Notes: generated from the letters alone by a model not told the origin. Positions 1 to 8,317 are shown, numbered from the stretch's first letter. The stretch is 51,559 nt of DNA from Bacillota bacterium (GCA_023415305.1 JAEZKZ010000100.1:1-51559), one strand, 5' to 3'. A program made the numbers and translations.

Positions 1-21
1 GCCTGCTTCCAAGGGGCAGGC
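1..21. other. Short inverted repeat at window edge
   Basis: GCCTGC and GCAGGC face each other across a 9-base loop. It lies downstream of the minus-strand gene at 68-457 and could be part of its terminator. Any U-tract would fall outside the window, so this cannot be settled. Confidence 0.25.
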
Positions 22-67
22 TCCGCGGGGGCTGGTAGAACACAGATTAACTAAGACTTAAAGTTAG

Positions 68-457
68 TTATACTGCATTATGAACAAAGGCTGCAATACT
101 GTCTATAGGAATATCTGTTACAGAACCAACAGTTCTTATCGGATATTCATTCTGGTATCCGTTATTCATGTTGTCTCCCATATTGCCCATACAACCGATA
201 CCATTGGCATAAGGCGTTCCGCTGCAGGAATTCCCTAGTGCGCAGCCCGGTGCAGGTCCGATTTGGCTGAGCAGTTTTACAAAACATTCATTTACTCCTA
301 AAAGTACACCTGTGAATCCACACCCTGACATACCACCGCTTTTTGTAAATATGGTAACGGTTTCGCCGATCCTTCTTGACAACGCATTAACAATATTTCC
401 GTTTATAGACAGACCGCCCAAATTACCGCCAAAATTGTTGTTAAACTCTTCAGACAT
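68..457 (-). CDS. Small Gly/Cys/Asn-rich protein, possibly LSm-like
   Basis: Not a family I can name with certainty. The start is ATG at 457, preceded by GGAAGGAGAGG about 5 bases upstream; an in-frame GTG at 475 would put that ribosome site inside the gene, so I reject it. The product is about 129 residues. Its N-terminus is Asn/Gly-rich (NNNFGGNLGG). The middle (SRRIGETVTIFTKSGGMSG... FTGVLLGVNECFVKLL) has the strand pattern of an Sm/LSm-type small barrel, a fold seen in some clostridial spore or RNA-binding proteins. A Gly/Cys/Asn-rich stretch follows (CALGNSCSGTPY, NGIGCMGNMG), resembling small spore-coat proteins. No signal peptide or membrane segment. A sigma-A-type promoter lies upstream at 533-561, so it is probably monocistronic. 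The LSm assignment is inference from pattern only. Confidence 0.7.
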   Translation of the reverse strand: MSEEFNNNFGGNLGGLSINGNIVNALSRRIGETVTIFTKSGGMSGCGFTGVLLGVNECFVKLLSQIGPAPGCALGNSCSGTPYANGIGCMGNMGDNMNNGYQNEYPIRTVGSVTDIPIDSIAAFVHNAV

Positions 458-532
458 ATTTCCCTCTCCTTCCACAACATAAATGCGACTAATATCTCAA
501 AGCCATTAATGTTAGCTATAAGATAATACTTA

Positions 533-561
533 CTATTAGCGCTTATTACATTTTATGTCAA
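533..561 (-). promoter_or_regulatory. Sigma-A-type promoter
   Basis: On the minus strand TTGACA is followed after exactly 17 bases by TAATAG. It sits about 75 bases before the ATG at 457. Confidence 0.6.
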
Positions 562-590
562 CAGCCAGGAGTTTGTTACTAATTATTAAG

Positions 591-1367
591 TCAACACTCA
601 GATAAAAGCCATTTAAAAATATTTAATCTTTCTTTATTGTCTATTTTTATACCCGAGTCATAAAACTCAATTTGTCCGGATCTGCCCGAGGTGTTCAGAA
701 TATTCCTTTCCTCCATAAGACGTTTTAGATAACGTACTGTTCCTGTGCTTCCGTCTATCACATCAATATGGCCGGGCAGAACGAGTTTAAAAATATTCTT
801 GTAAATCGGGAAATGGGTACAGCCCAATACAAAAGTCTTGTAATTTTGAAAGTCATATCCTGTAAGCTTATCTTTAATTACCGGGATAACCTGTTCCTTA
901 TCAAATATCATCTCTTCTGCAAGTTCTACAAGTTCAGGAAAAGCAAGATAATCAACCACATGCTCATGATCCACCCGCTGTACCAGATTATGAAATTTTT
1001 CCTCTTTTAGTGTCAGCTGCGTGGCCAAAACCAGAACCCTTTTCCCATTACCGTTCTCTACAGCAGGTTTTACAGCCGGTTCCATGCCTATAATTGGAAA
1101 GGAATATTTACTTCTCAAATCCCTTACAGCTATGCTTGTGGCGGTATTACATGCTACAACCAAAGCCTTTATCCCCTTTCCTACCAGAAAATCTACTGCC
1201 TCAAACACATATTTATGTACCTCTTCCTTGGTTTTTGTACCATAGGGAACATGTACATTATCAGCATAATATATATAATTTTCATCCGGAAGCTGCCTGA
1301 CAGCCTCACTTAGAACAGTTATTCCTCCAAAACCCGAATCCAAAAAGCCTATACTGTCGGTTCTCAT
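591..1367 (-). CDS. murI: Glutamate racemase MurI
   Basis: Interconverts L- and D-glutamate without a cofactor, giving D-Glu for peptidoglycan in the cytoplasm. The family signatures are all present: N-terminal DSGFGGITV (residues 10-18), catalytic Cys73 in VVACNTATS and the second catalytic Cys183 in LGCTHFPIY. At 258 residues it is of normal length. ATG at 1367 is the only reasonable start, but the AAGGAG ribosome site lies about 15 bases upstream, wider than usual, and an in-frame stop just before excludes an earlier start. It follows the membrane-protein gene at 1435-1836 by 67 bases on the same strand with no hairpin between, so the two may be co-transcribed. No terminator hairpin is evident after it. 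Confidence 0.95.
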   Translation of the reverse strand: MRTDSIGFLDSGFGGITVLSEAVRQLPDENYIYYADNVHVPYGTKTKEEVHKYVFEAVDFLVGKGIKALVVACNTATSIAVRDLRSKYSFPIIGMEPAVKPAVENGNGKRVLVLATQLTLKEEKFHNLVQRVDHEHVVDYLAFPELVELAEEMIFDKEQVIPVIKDKLTGYDFQNYKTFVLGCTHFPIYKNIFKLVLPGHIDVIDGSTGTVRYLKRLMEERNILNTSGRSGQIEFYDSGIKIDNKERLNIFKWLLSEC

Positions 1368-1434
1368 AGAATTTTAACTCAACTCCTTTGTAATCAGCAA
1401 AGCTTACTCAAAATCCTGCATATAAAGTATACCC

Positions 1435-1836
1435 TCATATTTCCCTTCTTCGGGGCTCTTTGGAAATTTTCACGATTATGGCGAAAAAAATCCAGGAAAT
1501 GCCGCAATATATAACAGAAGGCAGGAAATAAATAAAGTACATTAATTCTTGAAACATTCTTGAGAAACTACCCACCCCGTAATAACTGTATAGAGAGACA
1601 CCCAGTGAATAAAGCGTGGCAAGTATAAGACTTACAGGGACAACAGCAAGGGTTTCCCTTCCCAGAAAGCGCTTGTAAAGCAGCAGCAGCAGTAAAGGAA
1701 ACAATACCGCCGAGACTCCGTAAACAATATAAATACCTACCATTGGAAGGTCAAGCCTGACAATGGTTATAAGCATGATAATTATGACAGCCGAGTCTAT
1801 TATACTCAGCCCCAGTACCTTTAAAAGGTTTCTCAT
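1435..1836 (-). CDS. Small integral membrane protein, unknown function
   Basis: About 133 residues with four predicted hydrophobic segments and a basic C-terminus (KISKEPRRREI). The start is ATG at 1836 (MRNLLKVLG), with GGAGG five bases upstream; an upstream in-frame start at 1866 is less likely because the ribosome site would lie within the gene. I do not recognise the family. It is upstream of murI on the same strand, which says little about function. No catalytic motif is visible. Confidence 0.7.
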   Translation of the reverse strand: MRNLLKVLGLSIIDSAVIIIMLITIVRLDLPMVGIYIVYGVSAVLFPLLLLLLYKRFLGRETLAVVPVSLILATLYSLGVSLYSYYGVGSFSRMFQELMYFIYFLPSVIYCGISWIFFAIIVKISKEPRRREI

Positions 1837-2344
1837 AATAACCTCCATGAGCCACCTTGTGGCCACAAATAGTAAGGAAAATATATATATCCTTTATTGC
1901 AACGGGCGAATAAAGGAGGTTAATTGGCCATGTGCGCTTTCAAAATCTTTGATAATATATTTTGACATATTTCGCACGGCCATAAATTCATAGGTTAGTT
2001 TGGAAGACGAGCATCATCGAAGTCTTATATGCTAACCTCCATAAGTCATATAATCGCCTTGGCCGAATTTAAGACCAAAAAATATTATGAAAATGCATGA
2101 TCAGAGCCTTTGAGGTAACAGAAAAAACAGTATCGTTACTATGGGGAAAATAATTAAACTCCCGTGAATTGTATAGCATATGTACCTCTTATTCTGTAAT
2201 CGTCATTTGAATTTTACTACATAATAAAAAACAATACAACAATGTTTGGTATTTGAAGAATACATACCCTTATATACCAAATTGACATTTTACATGCTGA
2301 TGTTTTATGCTGAATTATTTATGAACGTAATTGAATACTAACGA
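1837..2344. other. 508-base intergenic region with one stem-loop
   Basis: No convincing gene. A structured hairpin spans 1993-2037: outer arms GGTTAG/CTAACC and an inner AGAC/GTCT pairing. A + strand GGAGG with ATG at 1930 opens only an 11-codon frame (MCAFKIFDNIF), which I do not call. The rest is AT-rich. Confidence 0.4.
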
Positions 2345-3133
2345 TTAATCAGCAGTTCCATAGGCGCAACTTGCTTCTTTCAACAAAACAGTTGCGCCTA
2401 TTATCACCATTATTAATGACATACATTGTGACGGAGAAAAGACTGTCTGAAATAATATCCCCCTGTCATCACCTCTGAAATATTCTATAAAAAATCTAAA
2501 AATACCATAAGATATAAGATAGGTAGAGAATGAGTAATTTAACAATAGGTTACTGATTAGCAGGAAAAGTATAGCTAGAAAAACAGCCTCCATCAGCTGA
2601 ACAGGAACTACTTTGACTCCTTCACCATAGTATTGTGCCGCCAGCGACCTGGCCGGAAAAACAATACCTATAGGTGAACTTGTTGGTTTACCGAAGCAGC
2701 ACCCCGCAAGAAAGCAACCCACCCTCCCGAAAAAGTGACCGATAACTATTGATGGTGTAATACAATTTAACAGCTTCAGTATACCTTTAAATCCTTTATT
2801 AAGGCTTTTATAAATAAGGACGAAGGTAATAGCTCCACCGACAAGTCCACCTTCAAATGTCATTCCTGTGTACTTTGTCAACTCAGACAGAAAATTACGG
2901 CTGTTTTCATAATGATATACCTTATTTAACAAAACAGCCGAAATAAGACCTGTAAGCAGTGAAGCAGCAACCATCACCCATAGATTGTCCGCCTGGGCAT
3001 TCGGTATTCTTATTTTTTTACATGTTTTTTGCAGGACTAACAGGCCTGATACTATGCCAATCCCCATCAGCAGATTATATGAGGAAATTATCAGTCTGGA
3101 GCCTGAAAATGTTAATTCTAAAAACGGCAGCAT
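2345..3133 (-). CDS. Lgt-family membrane protein, probable paralogue
   Basis: A 262-residue, multi-helix membrane protein of the prolipoprotein diacylglyceryl transferase family. The family core motif appears as GHFFGRVGCFLAGCCFGKP (residues 132-150) and the C-terminal motif as YGIFRFFIEYFR, so the essential Arg/Glu pair there is kept. Two residues essential in E. coli Lgt are changed: the His of FHGG (H103) is Glu94 in FEGG, and the Asn of GRIGN (N146) is Cys140 in GRVGC. Arg137 (R143) remains. This is the Cys-rich Lgt-like subfamily; I doubt it does standard lipoprotein lipidation. The start at 3133 has a weak TTGAGG seven bases upstream. It lies 26 bases after the DUF4064-type gene, so the two form a small operon. 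Confidence 0.8.
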   Translation of the reverse strand: MLPFLELTFSGSRLIISSYNLLMGIGIVSGLLVLQKTCKKIRIPNAQADNLWVMVAASLLTGLISAVLLNKVYHYENSRNFLSELTKYTGMTFEGGLVGGAITFVLIYKSLNKGFKGILKLLNCITPSIVIGHFFGRVGCFLAGCCFGKPTSSPIGIVFPARSLAAQYYGEGVKVVPVQLMEAVFLAILFLLISNLLLNYSFSTYLISYGIFRFFIEYFRGDDRGILFQTVFSPSQCMSLIMVIIGATVLLKEASCAYGTAD

Positions 3134-3158
3134 TAATATACCTCAATATTACCTCTTG

Positions 3159-3533
3159 TTATTCAATAGTTTCTTTTTTCTGTATAAATGAAAAAATAGC
3201 TGCCAGAAGTAGTAATATTACCACAATAAGAGTTAGCATGTTAAAGGTCACTAACGTTATTACCGAAAATAATGTGGCAACCAGCAGGCCGATCCCGGAT
3301 ACAACAGGCCATTTTTTCGACGTAATTGAAAAGAATATTCCTATTATAGCACCGATCAGACCTAAAATCATAAATGTATTTCCTGCTGCGTTTGTTGTTG
3401 CAGTGGTTGACTCGCCAATTGAGCTCAGCCCTGCGGCACAGGCTCCTGAACATACTGATGCAGGCAAACCCAAAACACCTCCGATTATACCTAAAACAAT
3501 TGGGGCATTTGAAGTTCCTCTTACTTTTGACAT
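3159..3533 (-). CDS. DUF4064-type membrane protein
   Basis: A 124-residue protein with four hydrophobic segments. The first contains a Gly-rich run (APIVLGIIGGVLGLPASVC) and an external Cys/Ala-rich loop follows; this arrangement matches small DUF4064-type proteins of Firmicutes, whose function is unknown. The start at 3533 is well supported by AAGGAGGAG six bases upstream. It is the first gene of a two-gene unit with the Lgt paralogue. The membrane topology is prediction only. Confidence 0.75.
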   Translation of the reverse strand: MSKVRGTSNAPIVLGIIGGVLGLPASVCSGACAAGLSSIGESTTATTNAAGNTFMILGLIGAIIGIFFSITSKKWPVVSGIGLLVATLFSVITLVTFNMLTLIVVILLLLAAIFSFIQKKETIE

Positions 3534-3639
3534 TGTTACTCCTCCTTAAAAAATTTTTTTGCTAAATATTATTTTCAACAAATTTCTATTAATAATACAT
3601 AGTCTTTTAAAAGCATTTTTAAAGGAGAGTGATGGTAAA

Positions 3640-3748
3640 GAACGAGATCTCATTGAAACCTGCGGCTTACGTTCTGTTGCAGTATCATAAACCTACCTCA
3701 CCCCGGTCGGACTTGCATCAACCGGGTAGCTCAGCTTCATAGGCACAC
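3640..3748 (-). mobile_element. Possible 5' fragment of a group II intron
   Basis: On the minus strand the segment opens with GTGTGCC, matching the GUGYG 5' end of group II introns. Structured motifs of domain I style follow: GAGCTACCCGGTTGATGCAAG, trimmed here, with the CCGG arms pairing to CCGACCGGGG, then GAACGTAAGCCGCAGG. It begins about 9 bases after the U-tract of the minus-strand terminator at 3757-3791, the usual insertion position of class C introns. No reverse transcriptase and no domain V are present nearby, so it would be a relic. Based on recalled motif style, not an alignment. Confidence 0.35.
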
Positions 3749-3756
3749 CGTTACAA

Positions 3757-3791
3757 CAAAAAATCCCCGGGCAAAATTGATATCCCAGGGA
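3757..3791 (-). terminator. Rho-independent terminator of the remnant gene
   Basis: TCCCTGGG pairs with CCCGGGGA (one G-U) and is followed by seven U on the minus strand. It directly follows the stop of the DUF4234-like remnant. Confidence 0.7.
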
Positions 3792-3809
3792 CTTCTGAAG
3801 TAAATAAAC

Positions 3810-4001
3810 TTAACCGTTTTGATTATAATGTTCGGCAAGTAAATTCGATGCCTTACATAGCTTGTAAATAAATATAAATGGTCCAACGACAATCATTGCT
3901 CCGAGAATACTCCAAAGCCAAAAGTCAGCAGACCCAAACTTGAAGCCAATATTTCGACGCGCCAACTCGCATACAAATATTAAGTCATAATATGGTAAAA
4001 G
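3810..4001 (-). pseudogene. C-terminal remnant of a DUF4234-like membrane protein
   Basis: An open minus-strand frame of 63 codons, bounded upstream by TGA at 4002-4004, encodes protein-like sequence: ELARRNIGFKFGSADFWLW, then a hydrophobic helix (SILGAMIVVGPFIFIYKLC) and a tail ending AEHYNQNG. The pattern of a W-rich turn, GPF in a helix and a terminal N-rich segment resembles the C-terminal part of clostridial DUF4234-type proteins. No start codon with a ribosome site is visible and the first half is missing. A terminator follows, so this was a real gene. Family assignment is tentative. Confidence 0.5.
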
Positions 4002-4093
4002 TCAATGTTTTATGTATTTTCTTGTAGATTCTTGTAATGCTGTATCTTTTGTACCATCCATTTTCAAATTTCTTTAAAAATATCTGAGGACAT

Positions 4094-4127
4094 AAAAAAG
4101 AGAGTATCTATCGATACTCTCTTTTTT
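4094..4127 (-). terminator. Terminator of tRNA-Pro (symmetrical)
   Basis: A perfect 15-bp stem (4094-4108 with 4113-4127) with a four-base loop and A/U tracts on both sides. It immediately follows the tRNA CCA end. Confidence 0.9.
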
Positions 4128-4202
4128 GGTCGGAGTGAGAGGACTTGAACCTCCAGCATCTTGGTCCCAAACCAAGCGCGCTGCCAATTGCGCTACACCC
4201 CG
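4127..4202 (-). tRNA. tRNA-Pro (UGG)
   Basis: A full cloverleaf on the minus strand. The acceptor CGGGGTG pairs with CACTCCG (one G-U), the anticodon arm is CTTGG/CCAAG around loop TTTGGGA with anticodon TGG, and the T arm contains GGTTCAAGTCC. CCA is encoded after discriminator A. 76 bases including CCA. Confidence 0.97.
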
Positions 4203-4238
4203 TAATATTGACTGCTTGACTTTCTCAAGCGCAAAAGT

Positions 4239-4267
4239 ATTGTACTATAGCCATGATTTATAATCAA
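4239..4267 (-). promoter_or_regulatory. Promoter of tRNA-Pro
   Basis: Minus strand TTGATT, 17-base spacer, TACAAT; about 40 bases before the tRNA 5' end. Confidence 0.6.
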
Positions 4268-4602
4268 TTCATAAAATATGTATCTATTTGAAATTATCAC
4301 TTACTACCTTTTATATCCTTGATTTTTCGCGAGCATAATGTGCCGGATAAAAACATCCCGAATCAACGTCTTTATTTTATTTTGAGATACTTTTCCCCTT
4401 TTTTAGCAGTAACGCATCTATTCATATAAAATTAAGACTGTACAAAAATTTATTACCCTTGTTCGTTTCAACGAGGCTGGAGGTATTATTCTGTCTGAAA
4501 ATCAAAGTGATAACCTGCCACTTGTAAAAGTTGAGGCAATCTATTGCTTCGCTATATTTTAACACATTTTTCATATGTAATACAATTGAAATGTAATTTG
4601 AC
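4268..4602. other. Intergenic, no supported gene
   Basis: AT-rich. One thing stands out: GGAGG at 4479-4483 is followed seven bases later by CTG opening a 23-codon frame (4491-4562) that reads (M/L)SENQSDNLPLVKVEA. It looks like a protein N-terminus with a mutated start, but it is too short to call. Confidence 0.3.
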
Positions 4603-4631
4603 TTGAACCGTCATACGACTTTTTCTATAAT
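4603..4631 (+). promoter_or_regulatory. Promoter of the ttcA-type gene
   Basis: TTGAAC, 17-base spacer, TATAAT; about 38 bases before the ribosome site at 4664-4670. Confidence 0.65.
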
Positions 4632-4669
4632 AAGGAATAATTAGACAATTTATATGCTTACTTAAAGGA

Positions 4670-5389
4670 GTGGTGCTTATACAACGAATTCTTGGGCAGG
4701 TCAGAAGAGCTATTCAGGATTATGACATGATTAATGACGGCGATAGAATCGCTATAGGCGTAAGCGGCGGGAAAGACAGCATGACTCTGCTTGCTACCAT
4801 GAAACAGTTACAAAGATTTTATCCTAAGAAATTTGATATTGAGGCAATCAGCCTTACAATGGGAATAGGTAATGCCGATTTCACCCCTGTTGCCGACTAT
4901 TGCAGGCAAATAGGTGTAAATTATACTATTGAAGAAACACAGATAGGAAAAATCATATTTGAAATCAGGCAGGAAAAAAACCCCTGCTCTATGTGTGCAA
5001 ACCTCCGGCGGGGTGCTCTGCACAATGTCTCAAAAAAATTAGGCTGTAACAAGGTAGCACTCGGACACCATAGGGATGACGCCATTGAAACCCTTTTACT
5101 CAGTACCTTTTTTGAAGGCAACCTTCATACATTTTCTCCGGTTACATATCTGGACAGAAAAGATCTGTATCTTATTCGACCACTTATCTATACAGAAGAG
5201 AAGCAAATTAAAGCTGTTGCCAAATCAGGACAATTCCCAATAGTAAAAAGTCCGTGTCATATCGATGGGAAAACCAAGCGTCAGTACGTCAAAGACTTAA
5301 TCTACCAGCTTCAAAAAGACAACAGAGATATAAAGAGTAATCTTTTTGGTGCAATTAAGCGTGCAGAAATTGACGGCTGGCATGAGTAG
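4670..5389 (+). CDS. ttcA: TtcA-type tRNA 2-thiocytidine synthase (PP-loop ATPase)
   Basis: Adenylates and thiolates cytidine in the tRNA anticodon loop (C32 in E. coli). The PP-loop SGGKDS is at residues 32-37, CSMC gives Cys106 and Cys109, and Cys196 lies in KSPCHIDG. This three-Cys pattern matches the [4Fe-4S] ligands of TtcA. The family motif GHHRDDAIETLL follows. At 239 residues it is shorter than the E. coli protein but normal for Firmicutes. The start is uncertain: the only in-frame candidates are GTG at 4670 and 4673, and both overlap or abut the AAAGGAG at 4664-4670, which is too close. A non-standard start further in cannot be excluded. Preceded by its own promoter. Confidence 0.85.
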   Translation: MVLIQRILGQVRRAIQDYDMINDGDRIAIGVSGGKDSMTLLATMKQLQRFYPKKFDIEAISLTMGIGNADFTPVADYCRQIGVNYTIEETQIGKIIFEIRQEKNPCSMCANLRRGALHNVSKKLGCNKVALGHHRDDAIETLLLSTFFEGNLHTFSPVTYLDRKDLYLIRPLIYTEEKQIKAVAKSGQFPIVKSPCHIDGKTKRQYVKDLIYQLQKDNRDIKSNLFGAIKRAEIDGWHE

Positions 5390-5461
5390 TATTTAATAAG
5401 AAATCCAATGTAAAGGAGAATGTTACTAAAGTTCAGAAGAAAATAAGAAATGGAGAACATA

Positions 5462-8317
5462 ATGCTTAAAAACAAATACATAAGAAAAAGTCTGGCATTC
5501 ACTTTAGCGCTGGCAATATTGCTTGTTTCATTCAGTACCAATGTTTTAGCCATGCCACTGCTAATAAACCAGACGGTAGAAAAACAAAATATTACTTCGG
5601 GAGTAGTTCTGGAAAAGTACGACCGCTTCACTACAAATGGCTGGCTTCGTACTAATGTACTGCGTGTGGACCTTACAAATGAAAACGTTAAAGTAGACAG
5701 CATCGTCAATAAATCAGGACTCACCTCCATGTCTCCGGTCAAAACTCTTGCTAAAACAAATGGTGCTGTAGCAGCAGTTAACGGTAGCTTTTTTGATATG
5801 GATACCGGAGCAACCTATGGTCCGGTTATGTCAAACGGACAGTTTGATATTGCCGCCAGTCGCAATAATACCGACATGGCTACATTAGCCTTGGATAAAT
5901 CAAATAATCCGATACTTTCCTATTTGAATGTAAAGGTGGAACTGATTACTCCAACCGGTGATAGGAAGCCTATTGCAGCATATAACAGGTATAACGGCTA
6001 TTACAATATGAATATGTACATAGTTGACTCAAAGTGGGGCAGTGTTACTCCAGGTGTAACCAAAACCTATCCCAACTGGCTTGAAATGGTTGTTGAAGAT
6101 GGCGTTGTTAAAGAATTCAATAAGAACAAGCCCGGAGTAGCAATCCCTAAAAACGGATTTGTTGTTCTGGCTACAATGGGTCAGGATACTGATTTGGAAA
6201 AAAGCTTTAAGGTCGGAGATCCGGTAACCTACGAAGTAACTACAAATATTGATACCAATAGCTTAAGTATGGCCCTGACCGGGGGTACAATTCTGGTTAA
6301 GGATGGTAAGGTACTTACAAACTTTACTCATCAAGCTGCAGGCAGTTCCAGGCAGCCCAGAACCGCCGCAGGCATCACTGCCGATGGTAAAACTCTTATA
6401 ATTGCCGCCGTTGACGGAAGACAACCGGGAGTCAGTATCGGATTAACTCAGGCTGAAATGGCCGAATATATGAAAGAGCTTGGCTGTGCCAACGCAATTA
6501 ACTATGATGGCGGCGGTTCAACTACCCTGGTTGCAAGGCAGCAAGGTGATACAGGTATTTCAACTGTAAATACGCCTGCTGACGGCTTTGAGAGAGGTGT
6601 TTCCGCATCTCTGGGAGTATTTTCTGTAGGTGAGAAAGGACCGGCCGCTTCACTGCTTGTAAGCGCTTATGAGGATTATGTATTCGTAAACACTTCCAGA
6701 GCCTTTACTGCAACCGGTGTTGACAAGTATCTGAATCCTGTTGAGATAAACAGCCAGGATATAGAGTGGTCTGTTTCAGGCGTAAAAGGTACCTTTGCAG
6801 ATAATGTCTTTACTCCAACTACTGCCGGACAGGCAATCATAACTGCAAAGATAGGAGATTCGGTAATTGGTACCTGTCCTATTACTGTATTGAGTGCTCC
6901 TGTAAAATTAAGTTTGAATGTTGATACCCTGAACACTGCTCCGGGAGCAACTACAACTTTTGCCCTCCGCGGATGGGATAAGAACGGCTTTAGTGCCAGC
7001 ATACACCCTTCACATGTAAAATGGGGAGTTCTGAACAATGTTGGAACCATTTCCTCCAATGTTTTTACAGCCGGAAACTCCGGTACAGGATATGTATCTG
7101 CCTCCTTCAGCGGAGCATCGGTTTTCTGCCCTGTGTCAATAAGTCAGCCGGGTGTTAAAAAAATAATTGAAGATTTTAATAATCCAACGGTCATGCCTGT
7201 TGATTTATCAGCTAAGACTGTGACAGCAAAGTACGAAGCAGCATCTAATGTATACAAGTCAGGTCCTTATTCCGGGAAGCTGACCTATGACTTTACAAAG
7301 GGGCTTGAACAGAACAGAGCTGCTTACATAAACCTGCCTGACGGCGGTAAAGCTCTGGACAGTACAACTTCCAAACTTGGCGTCTGGGTTTACAGCGGTT
7401 CTAAAAAGCCTTTGTGGATAGGTGCTATGATACAAGATAAAAAAGGAAATACTCATTATAAGTACTTTACCAAGGCTGTAAACTGGACAGGGTGGAAATA
7501 CCTTGAGATATCACTAGAGGATATTGCTAACCCCACCAAGGTATCAAAGCTTTATGCCGTGCAGACTTCAAAGCAAAAGGCCTCAGGTACATTGTACTTT
7601 GACAACCTCACCATGATTTATTCCGGGCATCCTGAAGTCCCAGCATCCAAATCAGCTGTAAATACAGTCCCCAAGGATGATTCCTACAAGGAACGTTCAG
7701 TATCGGGTCCCGACTCCTTAAGTTTTTCGGTTTTTGGTCAATCAACCGCCTATGACAAGGATAAGAATAAGACTCAACTTAGTCTGTTAAGCTCTCTGGC
7801 TTCAAAAATTAACAAGAATATGCAGGCTTCAGTACTGGTAGGGACTCACGATAGTCTATGGCAATCACTAAAAGTACCAATGCTTTCGACAACCTCAAGT
7901 TATAAAGCTCTTGATAAAAACGGTAACAGACTCATTCAGCTTCAAACAATAAAGGGCGGACTCAGGGCAACTAACTATAATGAGTGGTTCTGGTTCAAAA
8001 AGCAGCTTAGTACCTTTACAGGAAACAACTTATTTATTTTCCTGGCTCAAAATCCCTCAAACTTTGATGACCCAAAGGAAGGAAAGGTATTGAAGGATAT
8101 GTTGGTAGATTATAAAAAGCAGAATCCGGATAAAAATGTCTGGGTTTTCTATAAGGGCTCAACTAACTCGAGCTATATGGATAGAGGAGTTAAGTATATA
8201 ACTACAGCAGGCTTTGACGCAGCCGGTTTCAGCGATAAAAACAAGGCGGCAGCAAAGTATGTTTCAGTAAAAGTAAAGGGAAATACTATTACATACCAGT
8301 TTAAAACACTAAATTAA
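5462..8317 (+). CDS. Secreted phosphodiester glycosidase-domain protein, multidomain
   Basis: A 951-residue exported protein. Start ATG 5462 has GGAG six bases upstream; an ATG 12 bases earlier is less likely. Residues 1-30 are a signal peptide ending NVLA. Residues about 45-395 form a phosphodiester glycosidase (NAGPA/DUF2233) domain with AAVNGSFFD, GITADGKTLIIAAVDGRQPG and the hallmark NYDGGGSTT near 346-354. Known members remove GlcNAc from phosphodiesters; in bacteria the substrate is probably a wall or exopolysaccharide phosphodiester. Two Ig-like domains (about 395-565) and a beta-sandwich, CBM-like domain (about 570-720) follow. The C-terminal 200 residues resemble a metallophosphoesterase fold without the usual Asp/His/Asn metal ligands. 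No S-layer or dockerin module, so it is released or held non-covalently. Confidence 0.85.
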   Translation: MLKNKYIRKSLAFTLALAILLVSFSTNVLAMPLLINQTVEKQNITSGVVLEKYDRFTTNGWLRTNVLRVDLTNENVKVDSIVNKSGLTSMSPVKTLAKTNGAVAAVNGSFFDMDTGATYGPVMSNGQFDIAASRNNTDMATLALDKSNNPILSYLNVKVELITPTGDRKPIAAYNRYNGYYNMNMYIVDSKWGSVTPGVTKTYPNWLEMVVEDGVVKEFNKNKPGVAIPKNGFVVLATMGQDTDLEKSFKVGDPVTYEVTTNIDTNSLSMALTGGTILVKDGKVLTNFTHQAAGSSRQPRTAAGITADGKTLIIAAVDGRQPGVSIGLTQAEMAEYMKELGCANAINYDGGGSTTLVARQQGDTGISTVNTPADGFERGVSASLGVFSVGEKGPAASLLVSAYEDYVFVNTSRAFTATGVDKYLNPVEINSQDIEWSVSGVKGTFADNVFTPTTAGQAIITAKIGDSVIGTCPITVLSAPVKLSLNVDTLNTAPGATTTFALRGWDKNGFSASIHPSHVKWGVLNNVGTISSNVFTAGNSGTGYVSASFSGASVFCPVSISQPGVKKIIEDFNNPTVMPVDLSAKTVTAKYEAASNVYKSGPYSGKLTYDFTKGLEQNRAAYINLPDGGKALDSTTSKLGVWVYSGSKKPLWIGAMIQDKKGNTHYKYFTKAVNWTGWKYLEISLEDIANPTKVSKLYAVQTSKQKASGTLYFDNLTMIYSGHPEVPASKSAVNTVPKDDSYKERSVSGPDSLSFSVFGQSTAYDKDKNKTQLSLLSSLASKINKNMQASVLVGTHDSLWQSLKVPMLSTTSSYKALDKNGNRLIQLQTIKGGLRATNYNEWFWFKKQLSTFTGNNLFIFLAQNPSNFDDPKEGKVLKDMLVDYKKQNPDKNVWVFYKGSTNSSYMDRGVKYITTAGFDAAGFSDKNKAAAKYVSVKVKGNTITYQFKTLN

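Noticed and set aside
1930..1965. 11-codon + strand frame after AAAGGAGG (MCAFKIFDNIF)
   Set aside because: The ribosome site looks real, but an 11-residue peptide with no following gene or terminator is not supportable.
4491..4562. 23-codon frame with GGAGG and a CTG start (SENQSDNLPLVKVEA...)
   Set aside because: Too short and it lacks a standard start; it may be a relic, but nothing supports translation.
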